The notes beneath the pieces were generated by a model, which worked only from the letters and a program-made list of their open reading frames with translations, made no database searches and had not been told where the DNA came from. A stretch of 64,000 bases of DNA from Mangrovitalea sediminis. GTDB lineage: Bacteria; Pseudomonadota; Gammaproteobacteria; Pseudomonadales; Oleiphilaceae. The position numbers and the translations under genes were made by a program. Location: the NCBI RefSeq assembly GCF_002514725.1, contig NZ_NTLB01000002.1, forward strand, positions 162,087 to 226,086. The letters run 5' to 3'. Of the stretch, positions 56,086 through 63,937 are shown piece after piece (position 1 is the first letter of the stretch; each line of letters starts with the position of its first letter).

Positions 56086-56098
56086 AACATGGTTTCGC
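56072..56098. promoter_or_regulatory. Three-half-site IclR-type operator, copy 4 (best match)
   Basis: GTTTCGC (56072-56078), inverted GCAAAAC (56082-56088) and GTTTCGC (56092-56098) start exactly 10 bp apart: a palindrome plus a direct repeat of one half. This is the arrangement known for PcaU and relatives. It lies between pcaF and an iclR gene, and on the plus strand is followed after 4 bp by TTGACA (56103-56108), the likely -35 of the regulator gene. Confidence 0.8.
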
Positions 56099-56232
56099 AA
56101 ACTTGACAGACAGCATAGGCCGTGACAGAGTCCAATGCAACCGTTCGCTCGGTGTGCCGGATTGAGGCTGGCAGCGGCTTTGAGCGCTTTGTCGGCCGGC
56201 GGCGACACTCGTTGTTTTCACAGGACCTGATC

Positions 56233-57069
56233 ATGGGTAAAGACCCTATCAATGCATTTTCGGATTTGGGACTGGACTTGGCCGTCGACCCCGAAACCGG
56301 CGATAAGGATCGTAAATTCGTTACGGCGCTGGCGCGGGGCCTGGAGGTCTTGCGGGCCTTCAAACCGGGCGAAGGCTTTCTCGGCAATCAGGAAATCGCC
56401 CGCCGTACCGGCCTGCCAAAACCGACGGTGACCCGTCTGACCTATACGCTGACACGGCTCGGCTACCTGTCGTACTCGCAACGGCTGGAGCGTTACTCGC
56501 TGGGTACCGGCGTCCTGGCCCTGGGCTACGCGACCCTGTCGAATTTCGGCGTTCGCCAGATCGCCCGGCCGCTGATGCAGGAACTGGCGGATACGGTCGA
56601 CGCCTCAGTCTCCCTGGGCATGCGCGAACGTCTCAACATGATTTATCTGGAACATGCGCGCGGCAACAGCGCCCTGACCCTGCGCCTGGATGTGGGGTCG
56701 CGGATTCCCGTCGGTACGACGGCCATGGGGCGGGCTTTCCTCGCCGCATTGCCGGAAGCGGAGCGTAACTATTTGATGGACCACATCAAGCGCCATGCGG
56801 CTGAACGCTGGCCGACGGTGCGTCGTGGGATCGAGCGGTCGTTGCGGTATTACGAGCAGCACGGCTATGTCAAAACCGTCGGTACCTGGGAGCGTGACGT
56901 CAACGCCGTCGGCGTGGCGCTGGTGCAGCCGGAAAACGGCGAAATCTATGCCTTCAACTGTGGCGGGCCGTCGTTTTCGTTGCCTGAGGAGCGGCTCGAT
57001 GCCGATCTGGGGCCACGCCTGAAGAACCTTGCGCACAACGTACAGGCTGGGCTCAGCCACCTGGGTTGA
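56233..57069 (+). CDS. IclR family transcriptional regulator (PcaU/PcaR-like), likely regulator of pcaF-gcdH
   Basis: 278 residues. Winged helix at about 20-85 ('FVTALARGLEVLRAF', 'IARRTGLPKPTVTRLTYTLTRLGYL'), then the effector-binding domain ('IPVGTTAMGRAFLAALPEAE', 'AVGVALVQPENGEIYAFNCGGPSF'). The subgroup activates beta-ketoadipate or protocatechuate genes. ATG 56233 (MGKDPIN) with AGGA upstream is chosen; the frame opens at 56122, where 37 extra residues would not belong to the family. It is divergent from pcaF across operator copy 4 and is the best candidate to bind all four copies. Confidence 0.92.
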   Translation: MGKDPINAFSDLGLDLAVDPETGDKDRKFVTALARGLEVLRAFKPGEGFLGNQEIARRTGLPKPTVTRLTYTLTRLGYLSYSQRLERYSLGTGVLALGYATLSNFGVRQIARPLMQELADTVDASVSLGMRERLNMIYLEHARGNSALTLRLDVGSRIPVGTTAMGRAFLAALPEAERNYLMDHIKRHAAERWPTVRRGIERSLRYYEQHGYVKTVGTWERDVNAVGVALVQPENGEIYAFNCGGPSFSLPEERLDADLGPRLKNLAHNVQAGLSHLG

Positions 57070-57135
57070 AGCAACAGGAACGGCTGGCCGCACAATGTGC
57101 CCGGAAAACAATAATCGGCCCTAGGTGGATCGAAC

Positions 57136-58287
57136 GTGATTAGAGACGAAGAAACCCTCAACCAGCTCCTCGATACTCTCCGCCGTTTCGTGCGCGAGCG
57201 CCTCGTGCCGAGCGAGCAGCACGTCGCCGAGGAAGACCGTATCCCGGACGATATCCTGCAGGAAATGAAGGCGATGGGACTGTTCGGCCTGTCCATTCCG
57301 GAGGCCTACGGCGGCCTGGGGCTGACTATGGAGGAAGAGGCGCTGGTGGCCATGGAGATCGGGCGTACCTCGCCGGCTTTCCGCTCCATTTTCGGCACCA
57401 ACAACGGCATCGGCTCCCAGGGCATCCTGATCGACGGCACCGAGGCGCAGAAGCAGAAGTACATTCCCCGCCTGGCCACCGGCGAGCTGATCAGTTCCTT
57501 TTGCCTGACTGAGCCGGATGTGGGGTCGGACGCCGGCTCCCTGCGGACCACGGCGATCCGAGATGGCGATCACTACGTGCTCAATGGCACCAAGCGCTAC
57601 ATCACCAACGGGCCGGAAGCGGGCCTGTTTACGGTGATGGCGCGTACCGATCCTGACAACAAAGGGGCTGGCGGTATCTCTGCCTTTATTGTGGAAGGGG
57701 ATACCCCCGGCCTGATTCGCGGCAAGCCTGATCACAAAATGGGGCAGAAAGGCGCCCACACCTGCGACATCATCTTCGACAACTGCCGCGTGCCCGCCGA
57801 GAACATCATCGGTGGCCGGGAAGGGGTGGGTTTCAAGACGGCCATGAAGGTTTTGGACCGCGGTCGCCTGCATATCTCCGCTGTCTGTGTCGGCGTCGCC
57901 GAACGGCTTCTGGCCGATGCCCTGCACTTTGCCATGGAGCGCGTGCAGTTCGGCAAGCCGGTGGCCGAGCATCAATTGATCCAGGCACTATTGGCCGATA
58001 GCAAAGCCGAAAGTTACGCCGGTCGCTGCATGGTGTTGGACGCCGCGCGCCAGAAGGATGAGGGGGTTAACGTCAGTACCCTGGCCTCCTGCACCAAGCT
58101 GTTCTGTTCGGAAATGGTCGGCCGTGTCGCTGACCGGGCGGTGCAGATCCACGGCGGTGCGGGCTATATGGCGGAATACGCGGTGGAGCGCTTCTACCGC
58201 GACGTGCGCCTGTTCCGGATTTACGAAGGCACCAGCCAGATCCAGCAACTGGTCATTGCCCGCAACATGATTCGAGAGGCGCAATAG
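57136..58287 (+). CDS. Acyl-CoA dehydrogenase
   Basis: 383 residues. FAD-binding 'FCLTEPDVGSDAGSLRTTA', 'KRYITNGPEAGLFTVMAR' and the catalytic Glu in 'RIYEGTSQIQQLVIARNMI' are all present, as in short/branched-chain or cinnamoyl-type dehydrogenases. It oxidises an acyl-CoA to the 2-enoyl-CoA with ETF as acceptor. GTG 57136 is the start, with TAGGTG upstream. The acyl-CoA ligase begins 2 nt after its stop, so the pair is one transcription unit. Confidence 0.92.
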   Translation: MIRDEETLNQLLDTLRRFVRERLVPSEQHVAEEDRIPDDILQEMKAMGLFGLSIPEAYGGLGLTMEEEALVAMEIGRTSPAFRSIFGTNNGIGSQGILIDGTEAQKQKYIPRLATGELISSFCLTEPDVGSDAGSLRTTAIRDGDHYVLNGTKRYITNGPEAGLFTVMARTDPDNKGAGGISAFIVEGDTPGLIRGKPDHKMGQKGAHTCDIIFDNCRVPAENIIGGREGVGFKTAMKVLDRGRLHISAVCVGVAERLLADALHFAMERVQFGKPVAEHQLIQALLADSKAESYAGRCMVLDAARQKDEGVNVSTLASCTKLFCSEMVGRVADRAVQIHGGAGYMAEYAVERFYRDVRLFRIYEGTSQIQQLVIARNMIREAQ

Positions 58288-58289
58288 AT

Positions 58290-59864
58290 ATGCGTGCGCC
58301 TGACGAAAAGATCCAGGGACGCTGGGCCAGCGAGCTCGAGGCGGAGCTGCCCACGCGGATACACCACGCTGTCTGGGAGTGGGTCGAGAAGCGTCCCGAC
58401 GCCGTCGCACTGATCGACCACAAGGTCCATTGGCGATACGGCGATCTGGTTGCGGTGATCGACGGCACGCAGCGCTGGCTCGTCGAGCAGGGCCTGCGTC
58501 CCGGCGACCGGCTGATGGTCGTCAGCGAAAATGGCCGGGCGCTGGTGGCGTTGCTGCTGGCGGCCAGCCGGATGGATGTGTGGGTGGCGGTGATCAATGC
58601 CCGTCTGGCGCCCAATGAAATCGATGCGATTCGCGATAACTGTCAGCCCCGCCGGATCCTCTATACGGTGGAAGTTTCCGAGGACGCCGCACGGCACGCG
58701 GAGCGCCATGGTGCGGCATCGGTGCCGGCCGGTGATCTGGGCGAGCTGGCGGTTGGCCCGCTGAATGCGGTGGACCCGCTGCCGGTCGAGGCGGACGGAA
58801 ACCAGGTGGCCGCCATGATCTACACCTCGGGCACCACCGGTCAGCCCAAGGGCGTGATGCTGACGCATCGCGGTATCCTGTTCATCTCCCGTGTCTCCGG
58901 CGGCATGAGATTGCTGGCGCCGGGTCGCAATGTCTATGGTGTCCTGCCCACGTCCCATGTCTTCGGCCTGTCATCAGTGGCGATTGGCGCCCTGGCCAAC
59001 GGCGCCTGTCTGCACACGGTACCGCGTTTCGATCCGGTGGATCTGGTCGACGCGCTGGCCCACCGGGAGATTGGTGTCGTTCAGGGTGTCCCCGCGATGT
59101 ATGCGCGCACCCTGGAATACCTGGCGCGGGAGGGCGTGACGCTGGAGGCGCCGTCGCTGGTTTACCTGTCTGCCGGCGGCGCACCGCTCGACCTGGACCT
59201 CAAGCGCCGGGTGGAAAGTGTATTCGGTACCACGCTGCATAATGGCTATGGGTTGACCGAAGCCAGCCCGACCGTCAGCCAGACCCGGATCGGCGAGATC
59301 AATGAAACAGTCACCGTGGGAAAGGTCCTGCCGGGCCTTGAGTACCGCCTGATCCTGCCCATGAGCCGCCAGGAGGTCCTGCGCGGTGAAGTCGGCGAAC
59401 TCTGGTTGCGCGGCCCCAATATCATGAAAGGTTATTTCCGGAACGAAGCGGCGACCCGGGCCGTTCTCGACGACGAGGGATGGCTGAATACCGGCGATAT
59501 GGGACGGGTCGATGTAGAGGGCAACCTGTATATCGTCGGGCGCTCCAAGGAATTGATTATCCGCTCCGGCTTCAACGTCTATCCGCCCGATGTGGAGGCT
59601 GTGCTCAACGAACATCCCCTGGTGACACTGTCCGCCGTGGTCGGCCGCCCGGTGGCAGGCAACGAGGAGGTGGTCGCCTACGTACAGCCCGTGCCCGGCG
59701 CCGCGTTGACCGAGCAGGAGCTGGCGGAATTCGCGGCACAGCGGTTGTCCGCCTACAAACGGCCATCGGAAATCATTTTCATGGATAACCTGCCGGCGAC
59801 CGCCACCGGCAAGATTCTGAAAGGGCATTTGCGCGACCTCGCGCGGCAGTCTGCGGACTCTTAG
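58290..59864 (+). CDS. AMP-forming acyl-CoA ligase
   Basis: 524 residues of the ANL superfamily: 'IYTSGTTGQPKGVMLTH' (P-loop), 'LHNGYGLTEASPTVSQT' (A5), 'LNTGDMGRVDVEGNLYIVGRSKELI' (A7-A8) and catalytic Lys in 'LPATATGKILKGHLR'. It makes a CoA ester from an acid and would supply the preceding dehydrogenase. The two genes, 2 nt apart, suggest activation and first oxidation of one substrate. It differs from the ligase at 44572 in length and sequence. The acid is unknown. Confidence 0.92.
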   Translation: MRAPDEKIQGRWASELEAELPTRIHHAVWEWVEKRPDAVALIDHKVHWRYGDLVAVIDGTQRWLVEQGLRPGDRLMVVSENGRALVALLLAASRMDVWVAVINARLAPNEIDAIRDNCQPRRILYTVEVSEDAARHAERHGAASVPAGDLGELAVGPLNAVDPLPVEADGNQVAAMIYTSGTTGQPKGVMLTHRGILFISRVSGGMRLLAPGRNVYGVLPTSHVFGLSSVAIGALANGACLHTVPRFDPVDLVDALAHREIGVVQGVPAMYARTLEYLAREGVTLEAPSLVYLSAGGAPLDLDLKRRVESVFGTTLHNGYGLTEASPTVSQTRIGEINETVTVGKVLPGLEYRLILPMSRQEVLRGEVGELWLRGPNIMKGYFRNEAATRAVLDDEGWLNTGDMGRVDVEGNLYIVGRSKELIIRSGFNVYPPDVEAVLNEHPLVTLSAVVGRPVAGNEEVVAYVQPVPGAALTEQELAEFAAQRLSAYKRPSEIIFMDNLPATATGKILKGHLRDLARQSADS

Positions 59865-60134
59865 GTCCGCAGCCGGAAAATCCCGGATTGCGGGCACGTC
59901 CTGCACCTGGTCGGGCGGCAGGCAATGGGGCTTCGATACCGATTCCAACTTCGGTCCCTTGCCCGGATCGGTGGACGAGCCCTTGGGCGAGCATCCTGCT
60001 CGAACTCGATCCCGGCAAGGACGGCGTGCCGCTGACGACCCAATCGATGACCGTCGGCGGGAAAGCTGATGATGGGGCCTGATACCACCATGTTGGCAAG
60101 CAACCCGGCCGACAGCCGCATAGGGTGTTGCTGG
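59865..60134. other. Intergenic region, no recognised feature
   Basis: 270 bp between the ligase gene and the convergent racemase gene. Short open frames exist on both strands but none has a good ribosome-binding site or a recognisable protein pattern. No terminator with a T-tract is seen. It could hold the worn remains of a gene. Confidence 0.3.
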
Positions 60135-60824
60135 TTACGCCGTCGCTCTCCTCAGTGCCGCACGTGCCAGAAGACAGTTGGAGTCGAGCGTCGGCAACGG
60201 CGAATTCGCGTCATTGATGATGAGGGGGATTTCGGTGCAGGCCAAGGCCACGGCATCGCAGCCCCGGTTTTTAAGGCCGTCAATGACGGTCTGGAAATAC
60301 GCAATGCTGTCCGGCTTGAAGTGTCCGTAGACCAGTTCGTCCATGATGATCCGGCCGATTTCATCGACTTCATGTGCCAGTGGCCGTTCGAATCCTAATC
60401 CATGACGATGAAGGGCCACGGGATACACCTCGCTACGCACAAGCCAGCTCGTGCCGGTGAGCCCGACTTTGGTGTAGCCACGGTCCTGGGCTTCCTGGGA
60501 CAGGACGTCAGCGATGTGCAGCCAGGGGCGCGGCGAGCGAGAGGCTACCCAGTCGAAAGCCTGGTGAATCGTATTATCGGGGCAAATCAGAAAGTCCGCC
60601 CCGGCATCCGCCAGGATATGGGCAGAACGCAGCATCAGCTTTCCGACACCCTCGATATCGCCATTTTCCAGGCACCGCACGTAGTCGGATAAAGAGGATG
60701 TATGCAGGGTGACTTCAGGGTGCGCATGGGGGCCCATGATTTCAGGGCCCTCGGTGCAGATCGTTTTGTAGCACAGGGCCGCTCCTTCAGCAGAGCAGCC
60801 GACGATTCCGATGTGAAGCGACAT
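60135..60824 (-). CDS. Aspartate/glutamate racemase family protein
   Basis: 229 residues. The two catalytic Cys regions of the Asp/Glu racemase fold are 'FLICPDNTIHQ' and 'VALACTEIPLII'. 'IGIVGCSAEGAALCYKTI' is the N-terminal substrate-binding part. Related proteins interconvert amino-acid enantiomers or act on malate-type acids (YgeA, maleate isomerase). The substrate is open. GGAGG is upstream of ATG 60824. Confidence 0.87.
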   Translation of the reverse strand: MSLHIGIVGCSAEGAALCYKTICTEGPEIMGPHAHPEVTLHTSSLSDYVRCLENGDIEGVGKLMLRSAHILADAGADFLICPDNTIHQAFDWVASRSPRPWLHIADVLSQEAQDRGYTKVGLTGTSWLVRSEVYPVALHRHGLGFERPLAHEVDEIGRIIMDELVYGHFKPDSIAYFQTVIDGLKNRGCDAVALACTEIPLIINDANSPLPTLDSNCLLARAALRRATA

Positions 60825-60886
60825 GGATGCCTCCGTTAAAGCGATGGTGGAGGGTTACCAAGAGAATCCACCCAGTATCGCTTTGT

Positions 60887-61321
60887 TCAGCCAGCGGTTT
60901 TCTGCAATGCCTGATTGAGCGCATCGAGACTGTCGGGCCCGGCGCCGAACCTGAGACAGGTCGCGGCATCCTTCTCCCAGGTAGCCGATGAATCGACATG
61001 GAGATGGACGGTAATCTCCGACGTGAATTTGCCGTCGAGCAATCCGGCCGGAACCCAAACGAGATCTGAATGGCCCAGCGGGTTGGGCACGGGGCTACCG
61101 CAAGTCGAGCAAAAGTCACTCCGGTAGCCGGTGGGTTTCTGAAAGGAGGTGATGCTGTCCTGACCGGACAGCCACCGAAAATCCGCCTGCCGAACAAAGG
61201 TCGCCGCGTTGGCGGCAGCGCCCGTCACCTTGCGGCACAGCGAGCAGTGGCATTGATAGATATTCGGCAATTCACCGTTGATGTCAAAGTTAACGGCTCC
61301 GCAGAGACACTCGCCTTTCAT
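60887..61321 (-). CDS. GFA family protein (second copy)
   Basis: 144 residues with the GFA/CENP-V zinc sites: 'GECLCGAVNFDING', 'CHCSLCRKVTG' and 'FCSTCGSPVPN'. It is only distantly similar to the GFA gene at 29569, so it is a paralogue from a different subfamily and not a recent copy. The physiological substrate is unknown; glutathione-linked chemistry is the family's only known theme. Confidence 0.88.
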   Translation of the reverse strand: MKGECLCGAVNFDINGELPNIYQCHCSLCRKVTGAAANAATFVRQADFRWLSGQDSITSFQKPTGYRSDFCSTCGSPVPNPLGHSDLVWVPAGLLDGKFTSEITVHLHVDSSATWEKDAATCLRFGAGPDSLDALNQALQKTAG

Positions 61322-61355
61322 TGATTAGCCCTGTGTTTGAACCTGGCTCTTGGAT

Positions 61356-61622
61356 TTATTTACGTATGGATACGGGCTTTTCCAACTGGAGCAGCAGGTC
61401 TGAAATTTCCGCGACCTTCCCATGGATGGCGGCTTCCGCATCATAGAGCCCGCGATTATAGAAAAAGGCCCCCATCTCCGCCGAGAAAAAATCGATGAGG
61501 AACTCCGCATCGAAACCGCCGATCTCCTGATTCAGCTCTTCCCGGAAATAGAGCTGAACTTTCCGGACCATCAGGTCCTTTTCTTCTTTGGTGAACGTGA
61601 TCTTGTCCATGCTGTTTGCCAT
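61356..61622 (-). CDS. DUF2164 family protein
   Basis: 88 residues matching the DUF2164 pattern: 'KITFTKEEKDLMVRKVQLYFREELNQEIGGFDAEFLIDFFSAEMGAFFYNRGLYDA'. Small cytoplasmic protein of unknown role, common in gammaproteobacteria. The start is uncertain: ATG 61622 has GAGGG very close, and ATG 61610 (MDKITF) is the alternative. It follows the secreted OB-fold-like gene after 9 nt on the same strand. Confidence 0.85.
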   Translation of the reverse strand: MANSMDKITFTKEEKDLMVRKVQLYFREELNQEIGGFDAEFLIDFFSAEMGAFFYNRGLYDAEAAIHGKVAEISDLLLQLEKPVSIRK

Positions 61623-61631
61623 ATCCCTCAA

Positions 61632-62024
61632 TCACTCATGGCTGGAACGCTCGATGAACTTTGGATCATGCACGACGATCTGCGGTTTCCCGCGATAGAG
61701 GCTGATCAGGCCTCTGACGCAGATGGATGATCCCCCGAGCGATTCCGGCGGGTAGGCGAATTTACTGCGATCTCTACCCCAAATAACCGCTGTAAAAACC
61801 TGGCGCGGATAGGGCTGCCCCAGATTCAGGAAGGTCGGCGCTCCCCGGGATCGGGAGGCAAATTTGGCACTTGCGACGATCCCACAAACCCTGGCCTGCT
61901 CGCCGACATGACTCGCGGCTTCCGAAGGCTTGATCGAGATAATGCCATAGGCCAGCGCCGGGGTGCCCGGGAACAGCAAAAGCAGCGAGGCAAGCAGTAT
62001 TGTTATGCTCGTTCTTCGTACCAT
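61632..62024 (-). CDS. Small secreted protein with an OB-fold-like domain
   Basis: 130 residues. Signal peptide 'MVRRTSITILLASLLLLFPGTPALA', then about 100 residues whose pattern ('SHVGEQARVCGIVASAKF', 'FLNLGQPYPRQVFTAVIWGRDRSKF', 'ICVRGLISLYRGKPQIVVHDP') is that of a nucleic-acid-binding OB fold as found next to nucleases. One Cys pair may form a disulphide. Its partner is unknown. GGAGG is 6 nt before the ATG. Confidence 0.75.
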   Translation of the reverse strand: MVRRTSITILLASLLLLFPGTPALAYGIISIKPSEAASHVGEQARVCGIVASAKFASRSRGAPTFLNLGQPYPRQVFTAVIWGRDRSKFAYPPESLGGSSICVRGLISLYRGKPQIVVHDPKFIERSSHE

Positions 62025-62084
62025 GGGTGCCTCCGGTTGATCCTGGCTCTAAAACCGCAAAAAGCGCCGATGCTGCCTCTTTCA

Positions 62085-62738
62085 TTAATCCGTGCCAGGA
62101 GGGCGTGTGCCTTCCATTTGGCGGTATACGGACTCCATAACCTCAGACGCCTTCTCATAGTCTCCGGCAAGTCGGTCACAGAGGCTGGCAGGATTCAGGC
62201 GAAGCGCTCGCTCCAGGCGTTCTTCATTGCTCTGGTCGCCGTTGAGAAAGTTAAGCGTGATCTGCAGGCGATTGAGGTCTTTGCCAAACACACCTTTCTG
62301 GTCAAGCAATTGGAGCGTTTCGATGCAGGCGTCGACCAATAGGTCATGCAAAACGTAGGATTCAGACCAGTCGTCCTCCTCCTCGTCGTATAGGTCCTCC
62401 ATAAGGTCGGACAAAGGGCGAAGCGCCTGATCCGTCCGCGGCATTGATTCCTCATAGGTGCCATGGTGGGGTGAATCGCAGGGGGACCACTTCAGAAGGC
62501 ATTCGAGATCCGGGATAGACTTTTCCCGGAAGAAGTCATTTTTTGTGTATCCCTCCGCAGCCTGCCGCAGTCCCGCGTATGTACTCACCGTGGGCGATAG
62601 GTAACACCAGTCATCACCGCTATTGTAGAGCGCAATCGAGTAGATCCGCTCATGCCCCAGATCTTCCATGATTTGCGGGAAGACCACAGACGCTTCCTCA
62701 AAAAGTGCTTGCTTGAATTCCTTAAGATCAAATTCCAT
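62085..62738 (-). CDS. DUF4303 family protein
   Basis: 217 residues matching DUF4303 ('IYSIALYNSGDDWCYLSPTVSTYAGL', acidic 'DLMEDLYDEEEDDWSESYV'). The protein is very acidic and cytoplasmic. The family is of unknown function and turns up near polymorphic-toxin and immunity genes. The ribosome-binding site is weak. It lies between the integron-type cassette and small conserved genes. Confidence 0.8.
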   Translation of the reverse strand: MEFDLKEFKQALFEEASVVFPQIMEDLGHERIYSIALYNSGDDWCYLSPTVSTYAGLRQAAEGYTKNDFFREKSIPDLECLLKWSPCDSPHHGTYEESMPRTDQALRPLSDLMEDLYDEEEDDWSESYVLHDLLVDACIETLQLLDQKGVFGKDLNRLQITLNFLNGDQSNEERLERALRLNPASLCDRLAGDYEKASEVMESVYRQMEGTRPPGTD

Positions 62739-62857
62739 TTTGCTATCTCACTGTATAGGAGAACCGGGACGATCCCATTTTAATCTGATGATGAAAACGG
62801 ACACCCAAAGTGTAGTGGTTCAATGATTTCTTCTGGCATTTATTTCTGGTTAAGCGA

Positions 62858-62941
62858 GCGAGCCTGTAGAAAGACCAGTGCAAGGCCGGCCCTGAAGCGT
62901 CTTAGGGAAAGTTGCACTGTGATCCAAGAACTAAGGCTCGC
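62858..62941. repeat. Long nested inverted repeat
   Basis: From outside in: GCGAGCC (62858-62864) with GGCTCGC (62935-62941), CAGTGCAA (62876-62883) with TTGCACTG (62912-62919), and CCCT with AGGG at the centre. All three levels share one axis, so an 84-bp imperfect hairpin or cruciform is possible. It stands in a 339-bp gap between the DUF4303 gene and an attC site. Confidence 0.5.
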
Positions 62942-63002
62942 GATAGCCACATCTGAGGTAATTTTATGCAGGGTGTCGATGTTTCAATTCGAGCTTTTGT
63001 AG

Positions 63003-63071
63003 GCGTAACGCCCAGCTCAGCGGGCAATTGAAGCGTAGCGTAAATTGATCCGCTGCAGCTGATTGTTATAC
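63003..63071 (-). repeat. Integron attC recombination site
   Basis: Read on the minus strand: R'' GTATAAC (63071-63065), 5-nt spacer, L'' GCTGCAGCGG (63059-63050), a central part with its own ATCAATT/AATTGC arms, L' CCGCTGAGC (63023-63015), 5-nt spacer and R' GTTACGC (63009-63003). L'' has one extra base relative to L', the extrahelical base that sets attC polarity, and the R boxes fit RYYYAAC/GTTRRRY at most positions. It begins 6 nt after the stop of the gene at 63078, exactly where a cassette attC belongs. No integrase gene is in the window. Confidence 0.8.
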
Positions 63072-63077
63072 GCGGAC

Positions 63078-63569
63078 TTACTCATCTATCCCTTCGTTTT
63101 TACGCCGCTCTTCAATTTCATGTTCTATGCGCTCCTTCTGAAGCTCCATTAATGCCGATGGCAGCTTGAAGGATAGGAAAGATGAAATGGCAGCGAAAAA
63201 CATATATATGTACTCAAGCACGACTTGAGTGGCCGGAAATTTATTTTTAGCGACTATTGATGCAAAGATCAAAAATAAAGTAATCAAATAACCTTTGAAA
63301 AGCCATTTATGGCGAATCAAACGATTGTAAGTCAAATCACTTCCCAGTCTTGCAACCTGCCAACTCCCCGACGGTAGGGATTTAGGGTCGCCAACCAGAG
63401 TAATAACTGCTACCAAAAAGCCCGCTAGGATTGAAAAGACGGTGACAATGACATTTATAGCATCTTGATTTCCGTGTACCAATGGCTGCCCAAAGTGTGA
63501 AGCAAGGATGCTCCATAGAACCACACAGACGCCGTATTTGACTTTATCCTTGTCAATATCTGCAATCAT
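63078..63569 (-). CDS. Four-helix membrane protein of an integron-type cassette
   Basis: 163 residues with about four TM segments (about 12-28, 38-60, 88-110 and 120-140) and a charged C-terminal coiled tail ('LQKERIEHEIEERRKNEGIDE'). 'LVGDPKSLPSGSWQVARLGSDLTYNRLIRHKWLFKGYLI' joins TM2 and TM3. No family is recognised. The gene is visibly AT-richer than the rest of the window. Its ATG overlaps the stop of the upstream gene (ATGA), and its stop lies 6 nt from an attC site. Two-gene cassettes with a soluble and a membrane part are often defence or toxin-antitoxin systems (inference). Confidence 0.7.
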   Translation of the reverse strand: MIADIDKDKVKYGVCVVLWSILASHFGQPLVHGNQDAINVIVTVFSILAGFLVAVITLVGDPKSLPSGSWQVARLGSDLTYNRLIRHKWLFKGYLITLFLIFASIVAKNKFPATQVVLEYIYMFFAAISSFLSFKLPSALMELQKERIEHEIEERRKNEGIDE

Positions 63570-63937
63570 TGGTTAAACACACCATCCGCATTGAGGCGCT
63601 CATAATATTCTTTCAATTTTGTCCAGGCCGATTCTCTGCTCAAAGATTTCCCTAGAGTTTTTACACGAAATGAGTCAGATACTCTTATCTCCTCTGAAGT
63701 AATTCTATTATTTGCTCCAGTAATAATTACAAACCCGGTTTCATCATCTTTCTCGAACTCAGAAATGACTTGTTCTGCGGTCTTTTCAAGTCGCTTTCTT
63801 CCAACCTCGCCAAAGTGAGGCTCTTTTGAATGTCTTCTGGCCTCCATGCCATCAAATTTTAATGAAATCTTGAGATTGAGATGAATCGCCACCAATTCTC
63901 TAGACACTTCCCAGCCGTTCCTGATGACGCCGCTCAT
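63566..63937 (-). pseudogene. First gene of the cassette, 5' end replaced by an insertion sequence
   Basis: The open frame has 123 codons, but the first 18 are encoded by the end of an IS3-family element, including its last transposase codons in another frame. The native part begins near 'LNLKISLKFDGMEARRHSKEPHFGEVGRKRLEKTAE' and runs to '...ADGVFNQ'. It is soluble, charged and AT-rich, with no family recognised. The original start is lost; the frame may still be translated from the ATG at 63937 or from an internal ATG at 63847, so it could be functional. Translationally linked to the membrane protein gene by ATGA. Confidence 0.55.

Noticed and set aside
62849..62855. GTTAAGC as an R box of a second attC site
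   Set aside because: It fits GTTRRRY but no matching second R box or L boxes stand at attC distances; probably chance.
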